From Prevotella amnii DSM 23384 = JCM 14753 (GTDB taxonomy: Bacteria > Bacteroidota > Bacteroidia > Bacteroidales > Bacteroidaceae): a stretch of 47,504 bases of DNA. The stretch spans positions 61,971 through 109,474 of the forward strand of contig NZ_KB905271.1 in assembly GCF_000378745.1 (NCBI RefSeq), given 5' to 3'. The translations under genes were made by a program, and so were the position numbers. This document shows positions 10,734 to 18,409 of this stretch, in pieces. Within the stretch, counting starts at the first letter, position 1; the number at the start of each line of letters is the position of its first letter. Under the pieces are notes generated by a model. The model was not told where the DNA came from, did no database searches, and saw only the letters and a program-made list of their open reading frames with translations.

Positions 10734-11429
10734 CTAATAAGCTCTCTCTAAAGCCCTGCGAAGCAAAGCCATAGGAAGCACCGTCAAAACCAAACCTGCA
10801 ATGCTACCCATATTAACATAGGTGGCTATCTCCGATAAGGTAAGCCCACTTGCAACATTATATAAATAATAGTTTAACAGGCTCACACCGCCCAACAACA
10901 CAGGCGACAAAGCAAGCCACAGACCATAGATGCGCATCTTGCCCACATAGCTACATGATATTACTATGCCTAAAAACACCATTGCCAAAGCTGCAAAACT
11001 CCCAGCATAACCGCAACACAACGCTGAAACGTTTACAAACCCTCTGCCTAAAAAGCCCCACACAGGCAAGCCTAACACCACCTTTACAAAGCTAAGCACC
11101 ATTATCACCGTCAGCAGCACAAAGCTCAACACTCTGCCACGCTTAAAAAAACACCTACTTAAAATGCCCCACATCGTAAGCGAAGCCGCCAAACTTATAA
11201 CGCCTTCTGCGATTGTTACCGGAGAAACTCCCTGAGAAGCATCAAGCATAGCTCCCGATCCTTGAAAAGCCTCCATAGCTCCTTGCAAGACACCCCCAAC
11301 GTGAGCACTCTCACCCTCGCTCACCCAGCCATCTAATACGCCCAATATCTTAGACGCACCATACAGCCCCAAGCTCCAAGAGAAAGCCTCACTCTGTAAA
11401 CCATTAACTAAAAATGTATTTATCTTCAT
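10734..11429 (-). CDS. Orphan multi-pass membrane protein
   Basis: The protein has 231 residues and no recognised family. The first ~70 residues are Gly/Ser rich and mildly amphipathic. About four to five hydrophobic segments follow (near residues 72-92, 100-120, 132-158, 166-188 and 205-223), so the product should sit in the inner membrane. It has its own promoter (11497-11528, minus strand), which supports it as a real gene. It stands alone between noncoding regions, in the same orientation as the parA operon 0.75 kb away, and may belong to the same accessory unit. Composition is richer in GC than the surrounding AT-rich DNA. Confidence 0.65.
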   Translation of the reverse strand: MKINTFLVNGLQSEAFSWSLGLYGASKILGVLDGWVSEGESAHVGGVLQGAMEAFQGSGAMLDASQGVSPVTIAEGVISLAASLTMWGILSRCFFKRGRVLSFVLLTVIMVLSFVKVVLGLPVWGFLGRGFVNVSALCCGYAGSFAALAMVFLGIVISCSYVGKMRIYGLWLALSPVLLGGVSLLNYYLYNVASGLTLSEIATYVNMGSIAGLVLTVLPMALLRRALERAY

Positions 11430-11496
11430 ATATATTTATATAAAAACATATCTTTATATTTACGCTTACATGTAGCATAAATACTTTTTTATATAT

Positions 11497-11528
11497 GCAA
11501 ATATACACTTATTTATCTAAATAACAAA
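11497..11528 (-). promoter_or_regulatory. Promoter of the orphan membrane protein (minus strand)
   Basis: On the minus strand TTTG (11528-11525) is followed after 19 bases by TATATTTGC (11505-11497). Both elements and the spacing fit the Bacteroidota consensus. The leader is about 60 nucleotides. Confidence 0.65.
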
Positions 11529-11529
11529 A

Positions 11530-12427
11530 TATACTTTTATCTTTTTAAGCATTACTATAAAAACATATTACCATAAAAAAATATTTAAGCATATATACAA
11601 TTATACATTCATCTATACACGTACATATATATTTATATATTTATTAATAGATACTCCGCATCGAAATATATTATATATTTATATAAAACATACAAGAAAA
11701 GCAGGGCATGAGGAATAAATATAAATATATAAAAACGTGTTTATATAATAAAAGCTACACAGAATATATAAAAGTATTAATATATAAAAACATAATAACC
11801 TATAAGACAGCTATATATAACAAACAAAATGGTGATAAAATAAGGGTTATAAAAAAAGAAGCAGGGTAGAGAAGAAGAATATATATTTATATAAAAGTTT
11901 ATGTAAATATATATACTATCAAAACAAAACCATCTATATATAAACATATAAATATGTAAAAGCAAAACACCTGCACGCGCCCTACACCAAAAACTGCTCC
12001 CGTCAAAACCACTATCCACACTAAAAGGCAAACCTGACTAAAACCTCACACCTTCTAAATAATCTCAATCTTCAAAAAAAAACTACGCCAACAACGCTCT
12101 AAACATAACTATTTAAATAGAAATATATACGCCATAAAACATAAAAACATAAATATATAAATAAATATTAATGCAAAATAAAACAGATACAACTATATTT
12201 CTATATTCATACATAATTATATATTTTTATAAAAACAGATATATATAAATCCATAAAACGCAGACAAAAGAACTCTCTAAGCTACCAAAAACACCCTAAA
12301 AAGCACCTTTATGCCCCCTTAAAAACGCCTTAAAAGACCCCAAAAAGCCCCATTTTCCCCAAAAAAACAAAGAAAACACCACCTAAACCCCATAAAAACT
12401 ATAAGAGAAAACCTAAAAAACATTGCT
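11530..12427. other. About 0.9 kb of AT-rich noncoding DNA
   Basis: No gene is supported. 11530-12260 is dominated by TATATA and ATAAAAAC-type runs with many stop codons in all frames. 12270-12410 changes to a skewed A/C-rich stretch with repeated CCCC-AAAA blocks (for example ACCCTAAAAAGC, CCCCAAAAAGCCCC), which leads into the GCGACA array. Confidence 0.7.
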
Positions 12428-13000
12428 GCGACATTTTGGGAGCATCGCCTAAAAAAGCCCTTTTTTAAAAGTCATCATTGCCCACTTTCTTAAATAAAAA
12501 ATAAAAGAAAAAGCTCTCGTCTTCATTACTTTGATATCATTAGTATATATCATTTATATAGACTTATATAAAGCCTTGATAATATCCTTATTCTAAGAAA
12601 GTTACATAAAGGTCTTGCGACATAAAGGGAACTTACCCGCGACATAAAAGGAACTTGCCTGCGACATAAAAGGAACTATCTTACGACAAAAACGGAGCAA
12701 ATCCTTTAACACTGCGACTTTTAGGGAACTATGCCCCGACAAATATGGAAGAAATATGTTTTTTTATGTAATTATTCCGACAAAATAGGGCTATTTTTCC
12801 TTTTTTTGTCGCCGATGAACTTTGGAGAGTATGAAAAGGGCTAAAAATTTCATTACTCCGCATCAGGTTCTTGCACTTTCTTATAAGCGCGTAAAACACT
12901 ATTATACCGATTTTTATTTAATTCTATATTTTTACAACGCGACAAATTAGGAGGATTTATTGTACAATAAAATTCCACAATGTGCGACAAATTGGTAGGT
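12428..13000 (+). repeat. GCGACA repeat array, left arm
   Basis: Around ten copies of an 18-base motif close to GCGACAAAAAGGGAACTT lie in the + orientation, starting at 12428, 12617, 12639, 12661, 12683, 12714, 12736, 12777, 12939 and 12984. The best three (12617-12678) are spaced exactly 22 bases apart. One inverted copy at 12799-12812 faces the copy at 12777, giving a local palindrome. The invariant core is CGACA or CGACT followed by A/T and GG. The motif recurs inverted at 15042-16158. Iteron or centromere-type binding sites are plausible; this is inference. Confidence 0.85.
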
Positions 13001-13174
13001 TTTGATATTTTTTTTACAAACAATACTTTATCCCACTTTTTTAATCTATTTTTGGCTGTTGACCTATGTATTATTGCTTTTAGAGTGGGGGCTTGTCGCT
13101 TCCTTTTTCGATGCTCTTTCTTGTCGGGTTTTTGTTTTGTTTATGAGGTTACACCAAAGTGGGGTTTATCATTG

Positions 13175-13660
13175 CAAGGAGCAGGGGTGGGAGCAGGGAA
13201 GTGTAGGGAGTGATAGTTGCAAGGTAGTGGGGCGAGGTTGTGATGGCAGGGGTGGGAGCAGGGAAGTGTTAGGAGTGAAGGCTGTAGGGGGTGGGGGTAA
13301 AGCTGCAAGGTAGTGGGCGGGGTTGCAAGGAGCAGGGGTAGGAGCAGTAAAGTGGTGGGAGTGATAGTTGCAAGGTGGTGGGGCGGGGTTGTGAGGTGTC
13401 GGGAGTGAGTGCTGTGAAGTGCAGGCTGTTAGGGCTGCGAAGTAGTGTGGAGAGTAGTAAAGTGTAGGGAGTTAGGGTTGCAAGGTAGTGGGTGGAAGTT
13501 GCGATGAGCAGGGGTGGGAGCAGGGAAGTGTAGGGAGTTAGGGCTGTAGGTAGTGGGTGAGAGTTGTGATGAGCAGGGGCGGGAGCAGTAAAGTGGTGTG
13601 GGGCGGGGTTGTGAGGAGCAGGGGTAAAGCTGCGAGGGGGTGGGTTATGAGCAGGAATAA
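13175..13660 (+). repeat. G-rich degenerate repeat block
   Basis: About 480 bases are strongly G-rich and C-poor on the + strand. Recurring words are GAGCAGGGGTGGGAGCAG, GGAAGTGTAGGGAGT and GTTGCAAGGTAGTGGG, in varying order. Runs of three or more G are frequent enough that G-quadruplexes are possible. Reading frames through it, such as the Pro/Thr/Leu-rich antisense frame, are repeat translations and not genes. A C-rich counterpart lies at 15301-15585. Confidence 0.8.
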
Positions 13661-14202
13661 GAAGGAGTGTATGGTGTGGTGTGATAAAAAAGGAGAGTGT
13701 AAAAATGTTCGGTTTCATCGTTGCTGGCATCTTTTTTCTGTTTGCCGATATTGTATGGCGGGGTAATCTTAGGCGTGGAAAGTGCGTAGGCATGGTTTCG
13801 CGTAGCAGAAGGCTGATAGATGATATGAAATAGAAATGGCATAGTGTAGTAGATATGTATCGCATCTCGTGAGCAGCGGCGACAAAAAGGGAAGAGATTA
13901 ATAACAATATTGATGACAATTCGTTATTATACCACAAAAAAAATAGTGCAGAATAAAAGGACTGACGAAAATTTTCCAGTCCTCTTGTTCTTACAAAATG
14001 GTACAACACTCATGCGCCTGTCAGCGTGTAACCGCTGGTTTTATAATCATAGGTATGCTAACTCTCGTAAACTTTTGTAATGAGGCGTTCTGCGTCAATA
14101 GTTAATTGCTACCTTTATGGTAACATCAGCGAAATGGCTGTATATGGGAATTATCATCACGAAGAGGTTAAGCAGTATGGTAGCAAAGTGAAGAAAAAAG
14201 TA
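13661..14202. other. Noncoding central region with a hairpin and one GCGACA copy
   Basis: There is no supportable gene. A single + oriented motif copy, GCGACAAAAAGGGAAG, lies at 13879-13894. A hairpin with AGGACTG (13958-13964) pairing with CAGTCCT (13977-13983) follows; its loop contains the palindrome GAAAATTTTC. A short frame of 35 codons at 13998-14105 has no further support. Confidence 0.55.
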
Positions 14203-14233
14203 TTTGTTAGTTAAGCAAAAAATTATAACCTTT
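14203..14233 (+). promoter_or_regulatory. Candidate promoter near the mirror centre
   Basis: TTTG (14203-14206) is followed after about 20 bases by TAACCTTTGC (14226 onward), one base longer than TAnnTTTG. It lies about 26 bases before the small reading frame at 14260. Confidence 0.45.
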
Positions 14234-14259
14234 GCAGAAAAATAAAGCTACAACGATAT

Positions 14260-14373
14260 ATGGAGGTACAAAAAATAAAACCGTCTCAAGATGCGCTCTA
14301 CAGGTTTTTATTGGAGCATGACGTAAAAATTTCACGCTTAGCGGAATTAATGTGCCTACAATTAAGGGAATAA
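14260..14373 (+). CDS. Possible 37-residue small protein, HTH-like
   Basis: An ATG at 14260, just behind a promoter-like sequence, opens a frame of 37 codons ending in TAA. The product starts MEVQKIKPSQDALYRFLLEH and continues DVKISRLAELMC. The pattern of a helix (ALYRFLLEH), a turn and a second helix (SRLAELMCLQ) resembles the first half of a small Cro/XRE helix-turn-helix protein cut short. It may be a real microprotein, a truncated regulator gene or chance. It lies almost exactly at the symmetry centre of the surrounding repeat arrays, and the carbonic-anhydrase-like gene follows on the same strand. Confidence 0.4.
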   Translation: MEVQKIKPSQDALYRFLLEHDVKISRLAELMCLQLRE

Positions 14374-14516
14374 AGTTTTTATTATTTGTATTTTTGTAGG
14401 TGTGAAGAAAACATTTTTCTTTTCTCTTCTTGTGTTTCTGTGCAGGAAGTGTAATGCTTTTTCCAGTGTGAGAATGCAAGAGTGGAAAGACTTTTTTTTA
14501 AATTAAAAATATTGGT

Positions 14517-15020
14517 ATGGCTATAATACGTAAGGTGTTGGGTAAGAGTCCGCGTTGGGGTAAAGGTTGTTTTTTAGCGGAGAATGCGGCGTTGCTGGGC
14601 GATGTTGTTATTGGCGATGACGTGTCGGTGTGGTATGGTGCTGTGTTGCGTGCCGATGTTGATGGCATACGTATAGGCAATAGGGTAAATATTCAGGACG
14701 TGGCTTGTGTGCATCAGAGTGGTGGCTGTGTGGCAGTGTTAGACGATGATGTCAGCATAGGGCATGGTGCAATAGTGCATGGTGCTCATGTGTGTTCAGG
14801 AGCTCTTATAGGTATGAATGCTGTGGTGCTGGATAGGGCTATAGTGGGTCAGGGCAGTATAGTGGCAGCAGGTGCTGTGGTCTTGGAGGGCACGCAGATA
14901 GGTCAGGGAGAGCTGTGGGGCGGCGTTCCTGCCCGTAAACTAAAAGATGTACCACAGGAGAAGGCAGCAGCGTATGCAGCCCATTATATGGAGGCAAAAA
15001 GCTGGTATGAGGACGAGTAA
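14517..15020 (+). CDS. Gamma-carbonic anhydrase-like hexapeptide repeat protein
   Basis: The 167-residue protein forms a left-handed beta helix of hexapeptide repeats (many [IV]G-x-x-[AV] steps from residue ~25 to 130) plus a C-terminal helix, as in the YrdA/gamma-CA family, which is a trimer. The three zinc ligands expected for the family are present: H66 (CVHQ), H83 and H88 (GHGAIVHG). R45 and D47, part of the LRAD motif, and Q60 and D61 are also in place. Whether it hydrates CO2 is unknown; many family members are uncharacterised. The GC content is clearly higher than in the housekeeping genes. It is the only well-supported larger gene inside the mirrored repeat region, and is probably carried by it or simply tolerated there. 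Confidence 0.9.
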   Translation: MAIIRKVLGKSPRWGKGCFLAENAALLGDVVIGDDVSVWYGAVLRADVDGIRIGNRVNIQDVACVHQSGGCVAVLDDDVSIGHGAIVHGAHVCSGALIGMNAVVLDRAIVGQGSIVAAGAVVLEGTQIGQGELWGGVPARKLKDVPQEKAAAYAAHYMEAKSWYEDE

Positions 15021-15300
15021 AGTAATGGCGGAAAGGTAGGAAAGTTCCTTTTTTGTCGCAGCTTTAGGTGTGCTTTTATGGTTGCTGATTTTAGGGCTTG
15101 TGTAAAAGTTCTGAATATTAAGTTGTTAGGTAGCTGTGTGGCGGCAGCATAAAAGGTGATGTATTGCAGCAGAAAAGTTGATGTATTACAGCATAAAAGC
15201 TGATGTTTTACAGGGTAAAAGCTGATGTTTTAGAAAGGTTGTTTTTTGGAGGATAGTTCTTTTTTTATTTTTTATGCGTGTTTCCCTTTTGGGGAACTTT
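15021..15300. other. Noncoding region with a GCGACA-type copy and a 22-bp array
   Basis: Directly behind the carbonic-anhydrase-like gene, 15042-15059 reads AAGTTCCTTTTTTGTCGC, an inverted copy of the array motif. The four-copy repeat at 15147-15234 follows. Nothing else is recognised. Confidence 0.6.
15147..15234 (+). repeat. 22-bp tandem repeat, four copies (AAAAGSTGATGT family)
   Basis: Four 22-base units start at 15147, 15169, 15191 and 15213. They share AAAAGCTGATGTTTTACA-like sequence with a few changes. The core matches the copies at 116-174 (also 22-base spacing) and the hairpin at 34764-34799. Confidence 0.85.
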
Positions 15301-15585
15301 CCCCTTGCCTGCCACGTGCCTGCTCTCTGCCTGCCATGTCCCTACGCCCTGTGCGCCTTGTGCCTGCATATAAATAGAACGATAGGGCAGCTGTGGTGGG
15401 TTTTCCCTTTTTGCGCGCCTTGCCTTTCTTTTCGGGGCATTACCTTTTTTTTATTCCCCTGCCTGACTTGTGCCTGCTCTCTACTTGCCTTGTCCCTGCT
15501 CTCTGCCTGCCATGTGCTTTCATTATGCCTGCCTTGTCCCTACGCCCTGCTTGCCTTATCCCTGCACCCTGTGTGCCTTATTTTT
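15301..15585 (-). repeat. C-rich degenerate repeat block
   Basis: Recurring words are TGCCTGC, CTTGTCCCT, CTGCTCTCTGCCTGCC and TACGCCCTG. On the minus strand the block is G-rich and includes GAGCAGGGACAAGGCA, close to words of the left G-rich block. Frames through it encode Leu/Cys/Pro repeats only (for example 15274-15624) and are rejected as genes. Confidence 0.75.
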
Positions 15586-15772
15586 GCGAATGGTGGGGGA
15601 CGGTATAGCGAGGTTGGTGGTTAATGGGCGTTATAGGGCGATGTGTTGCAGTGAGGAGGGTGTAGGATAAGGGGGAGAGGGAATAGGCTACGGCTAAAGT
15701 TGTGTGGGGTGGTTAGGGGGAGATGTTTTGTTTTCTGTTTTGGAGCAGTAAAGGGGCGAGGGGCAGGGAGGT

Positions 15773-16158
15773 GCGACAAAAAACTGTAAAGTTTAATTAT
15801 TTTCAAAAAACTACTTATTTGTCGCAGAACGTGATGTATGAGATGCTGCTGTAAGTTCCCTTTTTGTCGCTCGCGTCTGTAGATGTGTGGCTTATAATGT
15901 TTTATGTAGTTATTGTTGTCTGTTTAAAGTGTTCTTTTTAGCCGTCTTTTGTTTTTCAGGAAAAGGAAAAAGCGTTAAAAATGTGCAGTTTTGTAAAGAA
16001 AAAGTAAAAGTTATGTGTTCTACTTCCCTTTTTGTCGCTGTTATTCTCCCTATTTGTCGCTGTTAGGGTGTAGGAAGCTACGTGTTTGTCGTGGTTAGGT
16101 TACGTGTTTGTCGGTGGTAGGTTACGTGTTTGTCGGTGGTAAGTTCCCCTTTTGTCGT
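15773..16158 (-). repeat. GCGACA repeat array, right arm (inverted)
   Basis: On the + strand the motif reads as its complement, ending TTTTTGTCGC. Copies end at about 15825, 15870, 16038, 16060, 16091, 16113, 16135 and 16158. The best is AAGTTCCCTTTTTGTCGC at 15853-15870. The copies at 16098 and 16120 are identical over GGTTACGTGTTTGTCGG and again 22 bases apart. One + oriented copy at 15773 faces the copy ending at 15825. With the left arm, about 18 copies flank the centre in opposite orientations. Confidence 0.85.
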
Positions 16159-16666
16159 GGTGTGTGGGTGCTAAAGGTTGTGTGTTAGTGTGTTATGAGT
16201 GCTTATAAAATCTATTATAATAGGATAAATAATGATAGTCTAAGTTTTTCGATGTTTTCTTTCTCGCTCTTGTTCTTTTCTTCTTTCTTTTCTTGACTTT
16301 GCCCGCAATAGAGGCGGTGCATGGCTTGGCGGCGGAATGGATAGGCTGACGCCTTCTAAGAGTTTGCATGAATAGAGGCAAGGGGGCAGACTTGGCGGCG
16401 AAATGGTTGGCTGACGTCTTCTAAGAGCTTACAGAAAGAGCGGAAAGAGGGGCGGAGTTTAGGGGCGAAAAATGAGGCATTACATGTTTATTAACGTTTA
16501 AAAGTGCCAAAATTGAACATATTTTGCACACTGTTTTTTACCAAAAAAAGAGGTAGAGGTAAAAGAAGGGAAATTTTTCGAAAATTTTTCATCGCTGTAT
16601 CATTCTCATTTATAATAAGATACGAAGATTTTTGGAAAGCCCAGAAAAAAATAATTTGCAAAAAAC
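16159..16666. other. Noncoding region with a duplicated segment
   Basis: No gene is supported. It contains the duplication at 16324-16430. The 93-codon frame at 16504-16785 runs through the promoter of the M15 peptidase gene and has an unnatural composition (Lys/Arg then Phe/Ile), so it is left out. Confidence 0.6.
16324..16430 (+). repeat. Direct duplication of ~40 bp
   Basis: CTTGGCGGCGGAATGG is followed by AGGCTGACGCCTTCTAAGAG in 16324-16365, and a slightly changed copy lies at 16390-16430. The two are 66 bases apart. Their role is unknown. Confidence 0.75.
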
Positions 16667-16698
16667 TTGCAATCGCTTTCTTCTCGTATTATATTTGC
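16667..16698 (+). promoter_or_regulatory. Promoter of the M15 peptidase gene
   Basis: TTG (16667-16669), 20 bases, then TATATTTGC (16690-16698) fits the Bacteroidota consensus. The leader to the ATG at 16860 is about 155 nucleotides. Confidence 0.75.
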
Positions 16699-16859
16699 AT
16701 TGTTGTCCGACAAGGGATATTTAATCTGAAATCTTTCATTCTGGGGTACTCATTCTCTGGTGTGAAAACTATAGAAAGAGATTAGTCTACGGTGATGGGT
16801 TTTAGAAAATTAAAGAGACAAATAACATATAAATCAAATTAAACAAAACGACTAAAACG

Positions 16860-17315
16860 ATGAATTTGTTAGAGCAATTATCACCGCATTTTTCTTTAGG
16901 TGAGATGTTACAGTCTGGCGTTGCAATACGCTTTGGTATAAATAACGAGCCAGAGGACGTAGAAAACACTAATGTTACTGCTGCTGATGTGAGGCGTAAC
17001 CTTAGGAATCTTTGCAAAATGGTGTTGGAGCCTTTGCGCCAGCGTGTGGGCAGGATAATAATAACGAGCGGTTACCGCAATAAGGAGCTTAACGCTCTGG
17101 TAAACGGTGTGCCAGACTCTCAGCACGTTTTTGGCGAGGCTGCCGACATATATGTGTCCGATGCAGCACAATGTGCTAAATATGCCGACATCATTATGCG
17201 CTATACCGACTTCGACCAGCTTATCTTTGAGCCGCTAAACTCTAAGACAAAACATTGGCTTCATGTAAGCTTTTCGCGCCGACATAAAAACCGCCGTGAG
17301 GTAATAGGGCTGTAA
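16860..17315 (+). CDS. M15-family D-Ala-D-Ala carboxypeptidase-like protein
   Basis: The 151-residue protein matches the Peptidase_M15_3 type, zinc enzymes that cut peptidoglycan peptides and are common as phage endolysins. The family pattern ITSGYR is at 68-73. The zinc ligands fit H89 and D96 in SQHVFGEAAD, and H135 in WLHVSF. There is no signal peptide, so it would need a holin-like route or would act inside the cell. It is followed by an HU-related gene and a smalltalk microprotein on the same strand, and by a convergent GH25 lysozyme. This neighbourhood is recurrent in Bacteroidales with an amidase or M15 enzyme, to my knowledge without a proven function. Confidence 0.88.
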   Translation: MNLLEQLSPHFSLGEMLQSGVAIRFGINNEPEDVENTNVTAADVRRNLRNLCKMVLEPLRQRVGRIIITSGYRNKELNALVNGVPDSQHVFGEAADIYVSDAAQCAKYADIIMRYTDFDQLIFEPLNSKTKHWLHVSFSRRHKNRREVIGL

Positions 17316-17753
17316 GGCAAGGCAAAGGTGCTGATGAATAAAAACACAAAGGCGTAAAAATATAAAGATATAAGCAAGCAAAGATATAAGAATATATAAA
17401 GATAAATATATAAAAATATAAAAACACAACTTTAATATCTAAGTATAACCTAAGGCGTATGATGTTATTGTTTCGTTTCTTCTACGACAGGTTGTTATGG
17501 CTGCGTTCTGCTCCGTGGTATATATATATATAAGGTGTAGGAGCATCTGTAAAGGTCTACTATGAAAAACACATATCTTCTTTTGCTTTTATAGCGTTAG
17601 AAGAAAAAAGGTCTAAACCATTAAAGGGCTATATAGGGTGCACACTTGAGGCTTTCTTTTTATGGTGTAGAGAAGTATTATTATTAATTTTTAAAAGCTA
17701 TTCCTCGCAAAAGACCATGGGCTTTACTGCTCTTGGAGAGGTAATTTAACACT
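17316..17753. other. Intergenic region between the M15 and HU-like genes
   Basis: No gene is supported. 17338-17425 is AT-rich with ATATAAA-type runs. A weak promoter-like TTCTTTTGC lies near 17578. The 438-base length suggests that the HU-like gene has its own promoter. Confidence 0.5.
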
Positions 17754-18251
17754 ATGATTAACTTTAAAATGTATCAAGACAATCGTAAAAAGAGTCCTAA
17801 AAAGGGTTATTGGTATGCTCGAGCTCACGTTCAGGGCTTAGCCGACATTAAGTATTTGGCAGGCAGGATAAGTAACACTTGCACTGTTACCGAGAGCGAC
17901 ATCTTAGCAGTTATAAGTGCGTTAGTAACCGAGATGAGCTATGCTTTAAAAGATGGCAAGCGTGTTCTTATAAACGGCTTAGGCTCTTTCAAGGCAAGTT
18001 TCCGTTCGAAGGGTGTAGAAAAGCTTAAAGACTTTAAGCCAGCCACTCATATATATAATCCTCGCATCATCTTTTTGCCCGAGACAGCTCGTGCAGGTGA
18101 TAACAGTCGATACAAAACCATGCTGTTGGGCTGGAAGGTGTCAGAGCTTTCCACTTATAAGCAGGACAGTGCAGATGCACCGGGTCTTAAGCCAAAAGCT
18201 GCAGAAGGTGGCCATTCGGCAGGTGTAGTGTCTGATGGCGGGACGTTATAA
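17754..18251 (+). CDS. HU-related DNA-binding protein (HU-HIG type)
   Basis: The 165-residue protein has an HU/IHF-like fold at about residues 15-125: an N-terminal KMYQDNRKKSPKKGYWYAR strand region, helices with the DILAVISALVTEMSYAL pattern, then GKRVLINGLGSFKASF, which corresponds to the V-L-GFGTF stretch of classical HU. The C-terminal ~40 residues are Gly/Ala/Lys rich and flexible. In Bacteroidales these long HU relatives occur in many copies, commonly ahead of a smalltalk gene and a peptidoglycan hydrolase. It should bind DNA, but the target is unknown. The smalltalk start is 38 bases downstream, consistent with one transcript. Confidence 0.85.
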   Translation: MINFKMYQDNRKKSPKKGYWYARAHVQGLADIKYLAGRISNTCTVTESDILAVISALVTEMSYALKDGKRVLINGLGSFKASFRSKGVEKLKDFKPATHIYNPRIIFLPETARAGDNSRYKTMLLGWKVSELSTYKQDSADAPGLKPKAAEGGHSAGVVSDGGTL

Positions 18252-18289
18252 AAAAAGTGAGTTTAATATAAAGAAAAAATGTTGTTACT

Positions 18290-18382
18290 ATGAAGAAAGA
18301 TACTTGGAAAACAATTTTTCAGATAGTGATATCTGTTCTTACTGCTTTAGCTACTACTCTTGGTGTAGCATCTTGCAGATGA
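18290..18382 (+). CDS. Smalltalk microprotein (30 residues)
   Basis: The product begins MKKDTWKTIFQIV and ends TTLGVASCR. It has a charged start, one hydrophobic helix of about 20 residues and a Cys as the second-last residue in a lipobox-like context (GVASC). This matches the Bacteroidota family that NCBI names smalltalk. It is the third gene of the M15/HU/smalltalk group and is too short for most gene finders. The shape resembles tiny membrane or lysis peptides, which would fit the nearby murein enzymes, but no function has been shown as far as I know. Confidence 0.85.
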   Translation: MKKDTWKTIFQIVISVLTALATTLGVASCR

Positions 18383-18409
18383 GCTTAGATAGGTGTTCAG
18401 GTAGAGTTA

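Noticed and set aside
13269..14009. 246-codon minus-strand frame
   Set aside because: It is a translation of the G-rich repeat block (His/Pro/Thr/Leu-rich) without any domain or promoter.
14010..14060. tRNA-like or rRNA fragment near the CAGCG/CGCTG hairpin
   Set aside because: No cloverleaf, no T-arm and no CCA-like end could be formed.
13998..14105. 35-codon Cys-containing frame
   Set aside because: It has an ATG and one hydrophobic stretch but no promoter, no family likeness and no conserved neighbour.
15274..15624. 116-codon + strand frame and its shorter overlapping frames
   Set aside because: It translates the C-rich repeats into Leu/Cys/Pro repeats; all three frames look alike, as expected for a noncoding repeat.
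15886..15914. dif-like sequence (GTGGCTTATAA ... TTATGTAGTTA)
   Set aside because: The arms resemble XerC/XerD sites, but the central spacer is 4 bases instead of 6 and the location is off-centre. A model for Bacteroidota dif would be needed.
16504..16785. 93-codon + strand frame before the M15 gene
   Set aside because: It runs through the consensus promoter at 16667-16698 and has no natural protein pattern.
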